Notes: generated by a model not told the origin, from the letters alone. Shown: positions 25,560 through 34,862, counted from the first letter of the stretch. The stretch is DNA of 64,000 bases from Peribacillus huizhouensis (GCF_014138605.1 NZ_JACJHX010000005.1:186001-250000); one strand, 5' to 3'. A program made the numbers and translations.

Positions 25560-26528
25560 ATGAAGAAAATATATGTAGCACTATTGATCTCCATGTTAGC
25601 TATTTTTATGGTAGCATGCGGTTCAGATAAACAGGAAAAAAGTAATGCGAATGCGAAAGAAGAAGTTAAGAAAGAAGAAGTTCAATCAGAAAGTAAAGAG
25701 ATCACGGTTAAGCATCTTCTTGGAGAAACAACTGTGCCAACCCTTCCTGAAAAAGTTGCAGTATTCGACATGGGTTCACTTGATACTCTAGATAAGTTAG
25801 GTGTTGAAAGTGTTGTTGCAGTTCCACATCAAGGACTTCCTAACTATTTAAATAAATATGAAGGAACTACAGAAAATGCTGGTGGATTGAAAGAACCGGA
25901 TTTTGAAAAATTAGCAGAAGTTGCTCCAGACTTAATTATTATCTCAGGTCGTCAATCAGAGTCATATGAAGAATTGTCAAAAATTGCACCGACTATTTAT
26001 ATGGGTGTAGATACAAACAAATACATGGAATCATTTGAACAAAACGTTACAACACTCGGTGAAATCTTCGGCAAAGAAGACGAGGCCGCTAAAGAATTAG
26101 TAAATGTTGAAAAGAGCATTGACGAACTTAAAACAACTGTGAATCCTGAAAAAACTGGTCTTATCGTTCTTTCTAACGGTGGAAAAGTAAGTGCATATGG
26201 ACCAAACTCACGTTTTGGAATTATTCATGATGTGTTTGGTGTTAAGGCAGTGGACGATCAATTAGAAGTTTCAACCCATGGACAAAGCATTAGCTTCGAA
26301 TACATTGTAGAAAAAAATCCTGACTACTTATTTGTAGTCGATCGTGATGCAGTTGCCGGAGATGGTGCTGCTGCTAAAACAACGATAGAAAACGATTTAG
26401 TAAAAGGAACAAAAGCTTTCAAAGAAGGTAATATCGTCTATTTAGACCCAGCATACTGGTACCTATCAGGTGGTGGACTTGAATCGGTTCAGGAAATGGT
26501 TAATGAAATTTCCGAAGGGCTAAAATAA
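25560..26528 (+). CDS. yclQ: Iron-siderophore binding lipoprotein, YclQ type
   Basis: The 322-residue protein is a class III periplasmic-binding-type lipoprotein. The signal peptide ends in the lipobox MVACGSD (Cys20), followed by a charged linker rich in Lys and Glu. The binding domain starts with TVPTLPEKVAVFDMG and shows LGVESVVAVPHQG and LIIISGRQSESYEELSK. YclQ of B. subtilis binds petrobactin and related catecholates. The start follows GGGGTGAAG. The lipoprotein gene is usually needed in excess of the permease, which may explain the separate leader. Confidence 0.87.
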   Translation: MKKIYVALLISMLAIFMVACGSDKQEKSNANAKEEVKKEEVQSESKEITVKHLLGETTVPTLPEKVAVFDMGSLDTLDKLGVESVVAVPHQGLPNYLNKYEGTTENAGGLKEPDFEKLAEVAPDLIIISGRQSESYEELSKIAPTIYMGVDTNKYMESFEQNVTTLGEIFGKEDEAAKELVNVEKSIDELKTTVNPEKTGLIVLSNGGKVSAYGPNSRFGIIHDVFGVKAVDDQLEVSTHGQSISFEYIVEKNPDYLFVVDRDAVAGDGAAAKTTIENDLVKGTKAFKEGNIVYLDPAYWYLSGGGLESVQEMVNEISEGLK

Positions 26529-26558
26529 TATTCTAAAAACAAAAACTAAGGATGTCTT

Positions 26559-26650
26559 AAAAGGGTCGACCTTGTAGGCTACATACAGGATTGCGTAATT
26601 GTATTTATACGCACCTTATCCTGTATGTAGTATTGCAGGTTTGGCCCTTT
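26559..26650. repeat. Family B palindrome, copy B6
   Basis: AAAAGGGTCGACCTTG pairs with CAGGTTTGGCCCTTT, with a strong inner stem TACATACAGGAT against ATCCTGTATGTA. It likely also ends the yclQ transcript. Confidence 0.8.
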
Positions 26651-27406
26651 GCTTTTAAGGCCGACTTAGTTTTTTTATTTTGGGTATGAATTGAGTTTTC
26701 TTAGTGCTTAGAATTTGTTTGTCTATCTCCTGAGCTGTCAACCTCAAACATTCCGATGGTGAGATGCCTCATGCTTGTCGAAACTGCACAAATTATGCTG
26801 ACTAACTTCGACAAAGCCAGTTGTAATATCGGATCCTTGTCGAAGTGATTAATAGAGGCCTGAGGTTTGTTTCTGTAATTTAGTGGAAAAAACAAGACGG
26901 TTATGATATAATGAAAGGATCAGCTTAAAGAATAATTGTGGATCCAACATTCCAAGTGATGGAAGTTTACCCTCTTTCTTTTAGAACATTGTAAAGGGAG
27001 TGTAAAGGTTTTTGAATCACTATGGAATAAGGAGTGACTTGAATTTGCCTTTATACTTGGGAAATATGGAAATGAAAAAAAGTGATATTTAATGGAAAGT
27101 CATGTGAAAGTCCGTTATAGTAATGGTTATGGTGTTGGCGATAAATAATAAGCTGTTATTATTTTTGAACAGAGTTCATATGATAATGAGTATTAAGCAC
27201 CTTACAATGGATTTGCTTAATTGTTACAATTTCTTTACAATAGGCATCCGTGGTAATAAATGGATAATCACAGAGCTTATCTTGACTTATTGTTCGAAAA
27301 TGATAGTATGTATTCTATGCTCAAAAGCAAATGATTTAACAGGACAAATAATCAGGATTTACTTCATAGTTCAAGGCTCAGATTACTAGATTAATAGAGG
27401 TGAAAC
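26651..27406. other. 756-bp gap upstream of ltaS without a supported gene
   Basis: No convincing reading frame was seen. The motif CTTGTCGAA occurs at 26774 and 26836, with the reverse form TTCGACAAG-like CTTCGACAA at 26806, so folding is possible. TTGACT (27282-27287) with TAGTAT (27304-27309) may be the ltaS promoter. AAGGAG at 27031 precedes only a short frame. Confidence 0.5.
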
Positions 27407-29398
27407 ATGAATAATTTTCTTAAAAAAAGTCGAAGTATTTTACAAACTAGGCTTCTTAGTTTCTTCATAATAGCAGTAGTACTATTTTGGATTAAAACAT
27501 ATATAGGCTATCAGGTAGAATTTAATTTAGGAATAGATAACAAACTTCAATCATTCTTGTTATTCATTAACCCGATTAGTTCAGCCGTTCTATTTTTTGG
27601 GATCGCATTGTTGGCAAAGGGGAAAAAAACATATAAATGGGTGATTCGGTTAAATTTCATTTTATCTGCCATTTTGTTCTCGAACATCGTTTATTATCGT
27701 TCTTTTACTGACTTCATTACTTTACCAACACTTACTCAAGCGTCAAACTTTGGAGACTTAGGTCCAAGTGTGTTAGCGTTATTCAAACCGTATGATATTT
27801 TGTATTTCTTGGATACAATCATATTAATTGCTTTGTATTATTCTAAAGCAATTAAGCCGAGTGAAATGAAAATAAAACGCCGTACGGTTGCTATGGTTTT
27901 CCTTGCTGGGATTGCTATTTTCTCGGTAAACCTTGCTTTAGCGGAAAAAGACCGTCCGCAACTACTCACAAGAACATTTGACCGTAACTATATTGTTAAA
28001 TATTTAGGTATGTATAATTACATGGTATATGATGCTGTACAGAATACGAAAACATATGCACAGCGAGCAACGGCAAACAGTACTGACATCGCTGAAATTG
28101 TTAATTTTACAAAAGCGATGTATGCTGAACCAAATCCGGAATATTTCGGTGCTGAAAAAGGCAAGAATGTGATCTATCTCCATTTGGAATCGATGCAGAA
28201 TTTCCTTATTGATTACAAGCTTAATGGAGAAGAAGTTACACCATTCTTAAACTCATTAGCGCATAGCACAGACTTCATGTACTTTGATAATTTCTTCCAT
28301 CAGGTTGGTCAAGGTAAAACATCTGATGCAGAGTTTATGCTTGAGAACTCATTATACGGCTTGCCACAAGGTTCAGCATTTACGACACATGATCAAAATA
28401 CGTATCAAGCTGCACCAGCTATTTTAGGGGAAAAAGGATATACGTCTGCTGTTTTTCATGGTAACTATAAGACATTCTGGAACCGCGATAAGATTTATAA
28501 AGCGCTTGGGTTTAATCGTTTTTACGATGCAAGCTATTACGATATGAATGTAGAAGATACAATGAGCTATGGCTTGATGGATAAGCCTTTCTATCAAGAA
28601 TCAATCCCGATGCTTGATAAATTGCCACAGCCATTTTATTCGAAGTTTATCACAGTGTCTCACCATTTTCCGTATTCGATAAATCAAGACTTAACAACGA
28701 TTGGACCTCATACAACAGGTGATAAATCAGTTGATAATTACTTCCAAACAGCCAGATATGCGGATGAAGCACTTAAGGAGTTCTTTACCTATTTAAAGGA
28801 ATCCGGTTTATATGATAATTCCGTAATCGTCATGTACGGTGACCATTATGGAATCTCAGAAAACCATATGAGAGCTATGTCCAAAGTACTTGGAACTGAA
28901 GTTGGGGAATTCGAAAACGCACAATTACAACGTGTACCTTTATTGATTCATGCACCAGGTGTCAAGGGTGGAGTCAACCATACGTATGGAGGCCAAATTG
29001 ATCTAATGCCTACTCTTATGCACTTATTAGGTGTTGATACGAAAGAGTTTGTTCAATTTGGGACAGATTTATTGTCTAAAGACCATCACGAATTGGTTCC
29101 ATTCCGAAATGGAGATTTTGTTACACCAACTATCACTTCAATTAAAGGGAAATACTATGATACCAATACAGGGGAATTAATCGAAGAAACAGAAGAAATT
29201 GATGCAACAAAACAGCTTGCGCAAAAATTACTTCAGTACTCCGATAAGGTTGTGAATGGAGATTTATTGCGTTTCTATACGCCTAAGGGTTTTACACCAA
29301 TTAAACCTTCTGACTATAATTATAATAACGAAGAAAGTAAAGAAGCTCCGGTGGATAATACGGTGGAAGCACCTACTCAAGAACCATCTGGAGAATAA
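27407..29398 (+). CDS. ltaS: Lipoteichoic acid synthase LtaS family
   Basis: The 663-residue protein has five N-terminal membrane helices (to about residue 180) and a large extracellular sulfatase-type domain. The catalytic Thr is Thr305 in GQGKTSDAEF; metal ligands are seen in LHLES (Glu261) and MYGDHYG, and VSHHFPY and FWNRDKIYKALGF are conserved. LtaS polymerises glycerol phosphate from phosphatidylglycerol onto a glycolipid anchor. B. subtilis has four paralogues (LtaS, YfnI, YqgS, YvgJ), and I cannot say which this one matches best. A C-terminal acidic tail (ESKEAPVDNTVEAPTQEPSG) is extra. The start follows AGAGGTGAA. A terminator ends the unit. Confidence 0.9.
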   Translation: MNNFLKKSRSILQTRLLSFFIIAVVLFWIKTYIGYQVEFNLGIDNKLQSFLLFINPISSAVLFFGIALLAKGKKTYKWVIRLNFILSAILFSNIVYYRSFTDFITLPTLTQASNFGDLGPSVLALFKPYDILYFLDTIILIALYYSKAIKPSEMKIKRRTVAMVFLAGIAIFSVNLALAEKDRPQLLTRTFDRNYIVKYLGMYNYMVYDAVQNTKTYAQRATANSTDIAEIVNFTKAMYAEPNPEYFGAEKGKNVIYLHLESMQNFLIDYKLNGEEVTPFLNSLAHSTDFMYFDNFFHQVGQGKTSDAEFMLENSLYGLPQGSAFTTHDQNTYQAAPAILGEKGYTSAVFHGNYKTFWNRDKIYKALGFNRFYDASYYDMNVEDTMSYGLMDKPFYQESIPMLDKLPQPFYSKFITVSHHFPYSINQDLTTIGPHTTGDKSVDNYFQTARYADEALKEFFTYLKESGLYDNSVIVMYGDHYGISENHMRAMSKVLGTEVGEFENAQLQRVPLLIHAPGVKGGVNHTYGGQIDLMPTLMHLLGVDTKEFVQFGTDLLSKDHHELVPFRNGDFVTPTITSIKGKYYDTNTGELIEETEEIDATKQLAQKLLQYSDKVVNGDLLRFYTPKGFTPIKPSDYNYNNEESKEAPVDNTVEAPTQEPSGE

Positions 29399-29399
29399 G

Positions 29400-29438
29400 G
29401 GAACAGGCAGGAAGATGATTCTTCTTGCCTGTTTTTTT
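29400..29438 (+). terminator. Terminator after ltaS
   Basis: AACAGGCAGGAAG pairs with CTTCTTGCCTGTT, followed by TTTTTT. Confidence 0.88.
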
Positions 29439-29635
29439 GTCTATGCAGATGATTTTACTGCAAAATAAACGAAAATTTGGTTTCGACGCGTAAATTTAAT
29501 AAGAAGGTCGATGTAGGTAACAAGACCAGTGTTTTACATGGAAGTATTTGTTTCAGGTTATTTATTTCGTTTATTACATATTTCATCTTCTCTTACAAAC
29601 ACTAAATTTGTAATAACTAAAAAGGAGTGATGGAT

Positions 29636-30214
29636 ATGAAGAACGCAATCATTGCGGGCGGAATAATAGCAACACTATTTGTTGGAGGGTGTACAGCCAA
29701 CAATGCCAATCAGGGAACTAAAAAACCAGGTGTGGATAACCCAACAAATGTAAGTTATAACCCAAACATGAATCCTAACCGGAATTATGACGGGAATTAT
29801 GACGGGAACTATAATGTAAACTACAATGACAACAATGGAAACTACAACCGGAACTATAATGTAAGAAACAACACTAATAATAACATTCGAGAAGGAAACG
29901 ACCTTGCTATGGAAGTCAATAAATTGCGAGAAGTGAATAGTTCTTCAGTGATGGTAATGGGAAACAGTGCCTATGTTGCTGCTGAGCTATCGGATAAAGG
30001 AAGCAATGAGTTAGCGCGGAATGTAGAGGAGAAAATAGCAGATAAAGTGAGAGCAGCTGATCCATCAATTGAAAATGTGTACGTGTCCTCGAATCCTGAC
30101 TTTATTGATCGGATGCAAGGCTATTCGAATGATGTAAGAAATGGCCATCCTATTTCTGGTTTTGCCAATGAATTCACTGAAACAGTGAAACGAGTTTTTC
30201 CGTCTGCACATTAA
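29636..30214 (+). CDS. YhcN/YlaJ-family spore lipoprotein, Asn-rich
   Basis: The 192-residue protein has a lipoprotein signal with lipobox FVGGC, then an Asn/Tyr-rich low-complexity part around residues 40-85 built of short repeats (NYDGNYDGNYN, NYNRNYNV). A YhcN/YlaJ domain follows (VMVMGNSAYVAAELSDKG, then VRAADPSIENVYVSSNPDF). Members are spore-associated lipoproteins; B. subtilis YhcN and YlaJ act in the spore inner membrane or germination. ATG 29636 is chosen because AAAGGAG at 29621-29627 has a normal spacing to it; GTG 29627 overlaps the ribosome site. The repeated GGGAATTATGAC units in the DNA indicate slippage growth of the linker. A second gene of this family lies at 61820. Confidence 0.82.
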   Translation: MKNAIIAGGIIATLFVGGCTANNANQGTKKPGVDNPTNVSYNPNMNPNRNYDGNYDGNYNVNYNDNNGNYNRNYNVRNNTNNNIREGNDLAMEVNKLREVNSSSVMVMGNSAYVAAELSDKGSNELARNVEEKIADKVRAADPSIENVYVSSNPDFIDRMQGYSNDVRNGHPISGFANEFTETVKRVFPSAH

Positions 30215-30320
30215 CTGTAAGGGGATAGCTTTGATCACCGGATTACGTGAGGAAAGCATATTAGATTCCTTGCCATAATTTATTGGCTATGTTAAAGCTC
30301 ATTGTTGATTTTGGCACTAT

Positions 30321-30449
30321 GTTGATTGGAGCAGAAGGTGTGAACTCCTACGGGAAAAGTGAATCAAAGGGAGACCTCACAGTCGCACAGCGCTGAGAAG
30401 GCTCCCGGACCCGCCCGCGGAAAGCGAACGCCTCTCGTTGCAATCAACA
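30321..30449 (+). repeat. Family E repeat, copy E1
   Basis: GTTGATTG and CAATCAAC form the ends. Inside are GGGAGACCTCACAG, GAGAAGGCTCCCGGACCCGC and CGCGGAAAGCG. Sequences of this kind are common in Bacillus genomes between genes. Copy E2 is at 59224. Confidence 0.75.
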
Positions 30450-30490
30450 GGCAAGTTTAACAGAGCCAATTTATTAGAACAGGCTATACT

Positions 30491-30532
30491 AAAAAGGTCA
30501 GACTCTCATGTGAAGTCTGACCTTGCTTTTTT
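30491..30532. terminator. Bidirectional terminator before the lysine permease end
   Basis: AAAAAGGTCAGACT pairs with AGTCTGACCTT around a 9-10 nt loop, with TTTTTT after it on the + strand and A-runs before it. The stem has the same core as family B and may be a shortened copy of it. Confidence 0.75.
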
Positions 30533-30533
30533 A

Positions 30534-31976
30534 TTATTCTCTTTCGAAATCACAGTCTTTTAAAGGAATTAATTTTGTTTTGTATTTAACTTTATAGACA
30601 AGCCAAACGATTAAGAAAAGAGGTAAACCGATATAAGAAACAAATACTCCATTCCAATCGATCCCGCCGCCTGTAAAGGCTTGAAAGTTTTGCCCTAATA
30701 TAATGAAAATACATAGAAATAGTGCTAATAATGGTCCGAATGGGAACCATTTTGCCCGATAAGGAAGATTTTTAACGTCATTTCCTTGAGCAATATAAGC
30801 TTTACGGAATCGGTAATGACTAATGGCAATACCGAGCCATGTAACGAAACCAGCCATACCAGAAGCATTTAATAACCACATATAAACTGCACCATCTCCG
30901 AAGAAAGTGGTTAAGAAGGCAAGCGATCCAACTAAAGTAGTTGCAATTAAGGCATTGACTGGCACGCCTCTTTTATCCAATTTACCTAAGAATCTCGGTG
31001 CTTTACCATCGCGTGCTAAATCCCAAAGCATACGAGTAGAGGCATACATGCCTGAGTTACCTGCGGATAATACAGATGTTAAGATAATGGCATTCATGAC
31101 AGATGCAGCAAAGGCAAATCCTGCCCGTTCAAATACAAGTGTAAATGGACTTACGGAAACCGCATCACTTAATAATCGTTCATCTGTATAAGGAAGAATC
31201 ATCCCGATGACAAAAATAGATAAAATGTAAAACAGAAGGATCCGCCAAAATACAGTGCTAATGGCTTTTGGAATATTTTTTTCTGGCTCTTCACTTTCTC
31301 CTGCAGCTACTCCGAGTAATTCTGTACCTTGAAAAGAAAAACCAGCTGCCATGAAGATACCGAGAATAGCGAAGAATCCGCCATTAAACGGTGCGTCCTC
31401 GATTGTGAAGTTAGTAAAGCCAACAGATTCTCCACCCATAATACCGAAAATCATTAAAAAACCAGTAATAATAAAGATAATGACCGTTACAACTTTAATA
31501 AGGGCAAACCAAAACTCTGCTTCACCAAAGCCTTTAACAGACAGGTAGTTGAAGCCAAACATAATCACAAGTGCAAGTGCGCTCCACATAATTGAAGGGC
31601 TTTCTGGGAACCAAAATTTCATAATCAATACAACGGCAGCAAGCTCTGCTGCAATCGTAATTGCCCAGTTATACCAATAGTTCCAGCCGATGGCAAAACC
31701 AAATGCTGGGTCAACAAAATTCGTTGCATACACTTTGAATGACCCAGCTACTGGCATGTAAGCCGCCATTTCGGCAAGACTGGTCATTAAGAAATAAACC
31801 ATGATCCCTACAGCTGCATAGGCGAGCAGTGCTCCTCCTGGTCCTGCTGTATGAATAGCGCCGCCACTTGCTAAAAATATCCCTGTACCGATCGATCCTC
31901 CAAGAGAAATCATCATCAGGTGGCGTGCTTTAAGACTCCTTTTTAATTGAGTTGGGTTAGCTGGTGAATTCGCCAA
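30534..31976 (-). CDS. lysP: Lysine permease, amino acid-polyamine-organocation family
   Basis: The 480-residue protein is a 12-helix amino acid permease of the AAT type. The conserved opening segment is SLGGSIGTGIFLASGGAIHTA in helix 1, and FQGTELLGVAAGESEEPEKN is the typical loop after helix 6. Lysine as substrate is inferred from the lysine riboswitch upstream on the same strand. TTG 31976 is preferred as start because AAAGGAG lies about eleven bases upstream; the GTG at 31988 directly abuts that site. A family C repeat in opposite orientation sits between riboswitch and start, so the mRNA leader is long. The gene ends at a bidirectional terminator. Confidence 0.88.
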   Translation of the reverse strand: MANSPANPTQLKRSLKARHLMMISLGGSIGTGIFLASGGAIHTAGPGGALLAYAAVGIMVYFLMTSLAEMAAYMPVAGSFKVYATNFVDPAFGFAIGWNYWYNWAITIAAELAAVVLIMKFWFPESPSIMWSALALVIMFGFNYLSVKGFGEAEFWFALIKVVTVIIFIITGFLMIFGIMGGESVGFTNFTIEDAPFNGGFFAILGIFMAAGFSFQGTELLGVAAGESEEPEKNIPKAISTVFWRILLFYILSIFVIGMILPYTDERLLSDAVSVSPFTLVFERAGFAFAASVMNAIILTSVLSAGNSGMYASTRMLWDLARDGKAPRFLGKLDKRGVPVNALIATTLVGSLAFLTTFFGDGAVYMWLLNASGMAGFVTWLGIAISHYRFRKAYIAQGNDVKNLPYRAKWFPFGPLLALFLCIFIILGQNFQAFTGGGIDWNGVFVSYIGLPLFLIVWLVYKVKYKTKLIPLKDCDFERE

Positions 31977-31997
31977 TATTTTACACACTCCTTTTGT

Positions 31998-32203
31998 ATG
32001 AAGGACACGGGGATGGTGTTCCGCAACCTTCTAATATAGCCAAACTGCTTAGCGCATATACTAATTTTAGTATAGAAAGTACCTCGAAATCCGGCTCCGC
32101 ACCGCCACCATTTAGGAATAGATGAATGTAGCGTGGTATATGATTAATCCTAAATGGTAAATGATGGCATTTTGTTATCATGTCATACAGGTTTTGTTTG
32201 GAA
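31998..32203 (+). repeat. Family C repeat, copy C3, in the lysP leader
   Basis: It begins TGAAGGACACGGGGATGG, contains GGCTCCGCACCGCCACCATT and ends CATACAGGTTTTGTTTGGA. The lysP mRNA reads its antisense strand, between the riboswitch terminator and the ribosome site. Confidence 0.8.
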
Positions 32204-32228
32204 GGTTAAATAGTTTTGAAGAGCAAAT

Positions 32229-32457
32229 AAAAAAACAGCAGTCGAAAAAGATCGACGGCTGTTTAAGTCCGTTAAATCCTTCCGAAGATAGCTCTCCACG
32301 TTGATAAACGTGACAGTGATGTTCCTATTCGGAAACATCGCCAGCCTGGATAGTCAATGATCTATCTAAACTTCGGCAACTTATCCTTTCAAACGGAGTC
32401 ATGAATTTCATTGAATCTCGTCCGCTTTACTATTATAAGCTGCAGCCTCTACCCCAT
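32229..32457 (-). promoter_or_regulatory. Lysine riboswitch (L box) with terminator
   Basis: On the - strand, GGGGTAGAGGCTGCAGC opens the aptamer, and GGATAAGTTGCCGAAG, CAGGCTGGCGATG and GGAGAGCTATCTTCGG follow, in the order of the L-box consensus. It ends in a terminator in which AAACAGCCGTCGATC pairs with GACTGCTGTTT, followed by a T-run (32229-32265 on the + strand). Lysine binding should favour termination and lower permease synthesis. Confidence 0.9.
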
Positions 32458-32612
32458 CGGTGAATGGGAATATTTAATTAAATATGATAGTAGTATAATG
32501 TATTTCTAGAGTATAAGCAATGTTTAATTTTGAAAAGGAAGTTATCATTTAACAAAATAGGATAGGTGCCCATTTTTGATTATATGGTGATGATATCCAA
32601 CAAACGATATAG

Positions 32613-32640
32613 TTGTGATTTTGTAGGTATACAGTATAAT
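32613..32640 (+). promoter_or_regulatory. Candidate promoter of the rodA-like gene
   Basis: TTGTGA (32613-32618), a 16-bp spacer and TATAAT (32635-32640) form a sigma-A-type promoter about 80 bp before the start codon. The remainder of 32458-32719 is AT-rich, with nothing else recognised. Confidence 0.55.
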
Positions 32641-32719
32641 GGATAGATGTAAGAAAGGGATTATTTTCGCAAAATGCAACTGAACATAGTTCCCTTAATC
32701 CTTCTTAGGGGAGAGTAAT

Positions 32720-33904
32720 ATGGAATCAAAAAATAAACTTTCATCCAGAATTGATTATACATTAGCATTTATACTATTTCTGCTATTTATTACGAGCTGT
32801 ATTGCGATATACAGTGCACAGACATCTGGACAATATGTAAATAACTTTTTGATACAACAAGTATTTTGGTACGCGGTTGGTGTAGGTATTGTTGCAGCTA
32901 TTATTACCATTGATTCAGATCAATTAAAGAAAATAACTTGGTATTTATATGGATTTGGACTTTTTTTACTTTTCTTGCTAGTGATAGCACCAGATACGTT
33001 AGCTCCTAACATAAATGGGGCCAAGAGTTGGTTTGTCATTAAACATGTAGGTTCGATTCAGCCTTCCGAATTCATGAAGACGTTTTTGATTATAGCGCTT
33101 GCCAATGTAGCGTCCGCTCATCATGAAAGAAATCCAATTAAGACGCTTTCAACGGATTTCTGGCTGTTGTTGAAATTAGGTCTAGTAACGATGGCACCAA
33201 TTATGCTAGTTATGTTGCAGCCTGACTTAGGAACTTCTCTTGTATTAATTGCAATTTTAGTTGGAGTGATTTTTGTTTCAGGTGTTTCGTGGAAGATATT
33301 AACACCTATTTTTGCAGGCGGTACAGTAGTCGCTGGAACAATATTATATTTTGTTCTCTGGCATCCTGATATTTTAGAAAAATATTTAGGGGTCAAGCAA
33401 TATCAATTTGGACGGATTTATTCCTGGTTAGACCCTTATAATTACGCCAGTTCAACAGGATATCAATTAACGAAATCACTGCTTGCTATTGGATCAGGGC
33501 AAACGACAGGAAAAGCATTAGAAGGTGGCATCGGTGCCAGAGAAGTGTACTTGCCAGAAAGTCATTCTGATTTCATCTTTAGTGTGATTGGGGAAGAATT
33601 CGGATTCTTTGGGTCAAGTATTGTTGTTAGTTTGTTCTTCTTGCTGATTTATCATATTACGAAATCAGGGATGGACACGAAGAATAACTTCTATACGTAT
33701 ATTTGTGTAGGGGTCATTAGTATGATTACGTTCCACGTATTTCAAAACATTGGCATGACTATTGGTGTTTTGCCGATTACTGGTATTCCGCTTCCCTTCA
33801 TAAGTTATGGTGGGAGTTCACTGATGGGAAATATGATGGCGATGGGTCTAATTTTTAGTATTAGATATCATTATAAGAAATATATGTTTTCTACGGATAA
33901 ATAA
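32720..33904 (+). CDS. rodA: FtsW/RodA/SpoVE family glycosyltransferase (RodA-like)
   Basis: The 394-residue protein is a SEDS-family peptidoglycan polymerase with ten membrane helices. Family motifs include NGAKSWFVIKHVGSIQPSEF, MLQPDLGTSLV, LPESHSDFIFSVIGEEFGFFG, and PLPFISYGGSSLMGNM near the end. SEDS enzymes polymerise lipid II with a class B PBP partner. The YQFGRIYSWLDPYNY segment and overall length fit RodA better than FtsW or SpoVE, but this is not decisive; Bacilli often have several RodA-like paralogues. The start has CTTAGGGGAGAG upstream. It stands alone with its own promoter. Confidence 0.85.
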   Translation: MESKNKLSSRIDYTLAFILFLLFITSCIAIYSAQTSGQYVNNFLIQQVFWYAVGVGIVAAIITIDSDQLKKITWYLYGFGLFLLFLLVIAPDTLAPNINGAKSWFVIKHVGSIQPSEFMKTFLIIALANVASAHHERNPIKTLSTDFWLLLKLGLVTMAPIMLVMLQPDLGTSLVLIAILVGVIFVSGVSWKILTPIFAGGTVVAGTILYFVLWHPDILEKYLGVKQYQFGRIYSWLDPYNYASSTGYQLTKSLLAIGSGQTTGKALEGGIGAREVYLPESHSDFIFSVIGEEFGFFGSSIVVSLFFLLIYHITKSGMDTKNNFYTYICVGVISMITFHVFQNIGMTIGVLPITGIPLPFISYGGSSLMGNMMAMGLIFSIRYHYKKYMFSTDK

Positions 33905-33964
33905 GTAAAGCACAAATGCTGACTTGTAGGTTCTTAAAAAAATCACTTGCAAAGGAGTGTTGAT

Positions 33965-34219
33965 ATGAACAATCAATTTACTGAGCAATTTGATGGTTTA
34001 ATTGAGAAATATACGGAACTTCTTACTGGTGAAAATGATCCTGAACTTCAGGAAAAAGTACGATACTGGGCACTTTATTCGTATATTGCTAAATCGATGC
34101 CTGCGCTTGCTAAGCATTGGAATGCCACCTATCCAGAAGCAAAACAAGATATGATTAAGCTGATTCAAGAAATAAAAAAACTTAACGATGATTATCGAGA
34201 ACAAAAGGAGAAGGCTTAG
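33965..34219 (+). CDS. yusU: YusU-like small protein (DUF2573)
   Basis: The 84-residue soluble protein is acidic and helical, with segments FTEQFDGLIEKYTELLTG and VRYWALYSYIAKSMPALAKH. I recall this as the DUF2573 family typified by YusU. Its function is unknown. ATG 33965 is chosen because AAAGGAG (33951-33957) is eight bases upstream; an earlier in-frame start at 33947 lacks this. The stop codon lies in the loop of the terminator hairpin that follows. Confidence 0.65.
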   Translation: MNNQFTEQFDGLIEKYTELLTGENDPELQEKVRYWALYSYIAKSMPALAKHWNATYPEAKQDMIKLIQEIKKLNDDYREQKEKA

Positions 34220-34231
34220 CCTTCTCCTTTT
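34203..34231 (+). terminator. Terminator containing the yusU stop codon
   Basis: AAAAGGAGAAGGC and GCCTTCTCCTTTT are perfectly complementary around TTA. The stop codon TAG straddles loop and stem. Confidence 0.85.
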
Positions 34232-34530
34232 ATATTAAGGGGCAGCACCTACAAGGCTTAGGCGGAGGATAACTGCCTAATCTAGTTGAAGATGCTAACC
34301 TCTCTGTCATAAGCTGTAATACTCTGTGGCAATCTACGCCACGCCGTATTCCATCCTATGCTTGTCGGATTATCACAGGATGGAATGGCGCCCATTGCTC
34401 ACAAAAAGTGAGCAATCTTAGGAGACGTTCCTACATTAGTCGCCTCGCTTTAACGAAACGCTAGCATATGATTTGACGACACAATCAATGGGCGATGAAC
34501 AAACCCTCTGCTGATTGAGATTCACTTTAT
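34229..34530 (+). repeat. Family A repeat, copy A5 (302 bp)
   Basis: It is flanked by TTTAT at 34229 and 34526-34530. The left part AAGGGGCAG is diverged. The inner module with AAGCTGTAATACTCTGTGG, CTACGCCACGCCGTATTCCA and TAGGAGACGTTCCTA is shared with A1. The right end CTGATTGAGATTCACTTTAT overlaps the stop codon of the coat gene on the - strand. Confidence 0.82.
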
Positions 34531-34862
34531 TGTATTCCAGGGCCATAAGGAAATTGCGTTTTATAGCCGCTAAATTGTTGATAGGCTTGGCCGATTTTTT
34601 GCGTGTCTTCTTGTTCCAGGGCATACCAGCCTTTTTCAAACATTAAGTAATAAAGTTCCCTTTGAGCTGTTTCCACTTCGGTATAGATGGATTGAATATC
34701 TTGGTACATAGTTTGATTGCTCAATTCATTTAATGCTACTCCATAAGAACTTTTTAAATATTTTTCTGTACTCAGCATATCATTTACGAAGTCACGTTCA
34801 TTCATTTGTGGTGTTTTTGGAATAGGTGATTCAGGGTTTTGCACTTTACTTTGATTGGGCAA
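34527..34862 (-). CDS. Spore coat protein, CotF-like
   Basis: The 111-residue protein matches the CotF-type coat family: MNERDFVNDMLSTEKYLKSS, then ALNELSNQTMYQDIQSIY and ELYYLMFEKGWYALEQED. A Pro- and Gln-rich N-terminal tail precedes the helical domain. Coat proteins of this type assemble on the forespore under mother-cell control. The start is TTG 34862 with GGAG upstream. The stop TAA is formed from the TTTAT flank of family A copy A5, so the original C-terminus may have been different. A sister gene lies upstream in tandem. Confidence 0.8.
   Translation of the reverse strand: MPNQSKVQNPESPIPKTPQMNERDFVNDMLSTEKYLKSSYGVALNELSNQTMYQDIQSIYTEVETAQRELYYLMFEKGWYALEQEDTQKIGQAYQQFSGYKTQFPYGPGIQ

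Noticed and set aside
27123-27389. 88-codon frame before ltaS
   Set aside because: It lacks a ribosome site, has an unlikely composition and overlaps the candidate ltaS promoter.
29770-29880. Tandem GGGAATTATGAC units as a CRISPR or satellite array
   Set aside because: They are in frame and encode the Asn/Tyr-rich linker of the spore lipoprotein.
34436-34639. 67-codon - strand frame
   Set aside because: It overlaps family A copy A5 and the coat gene in another frame.
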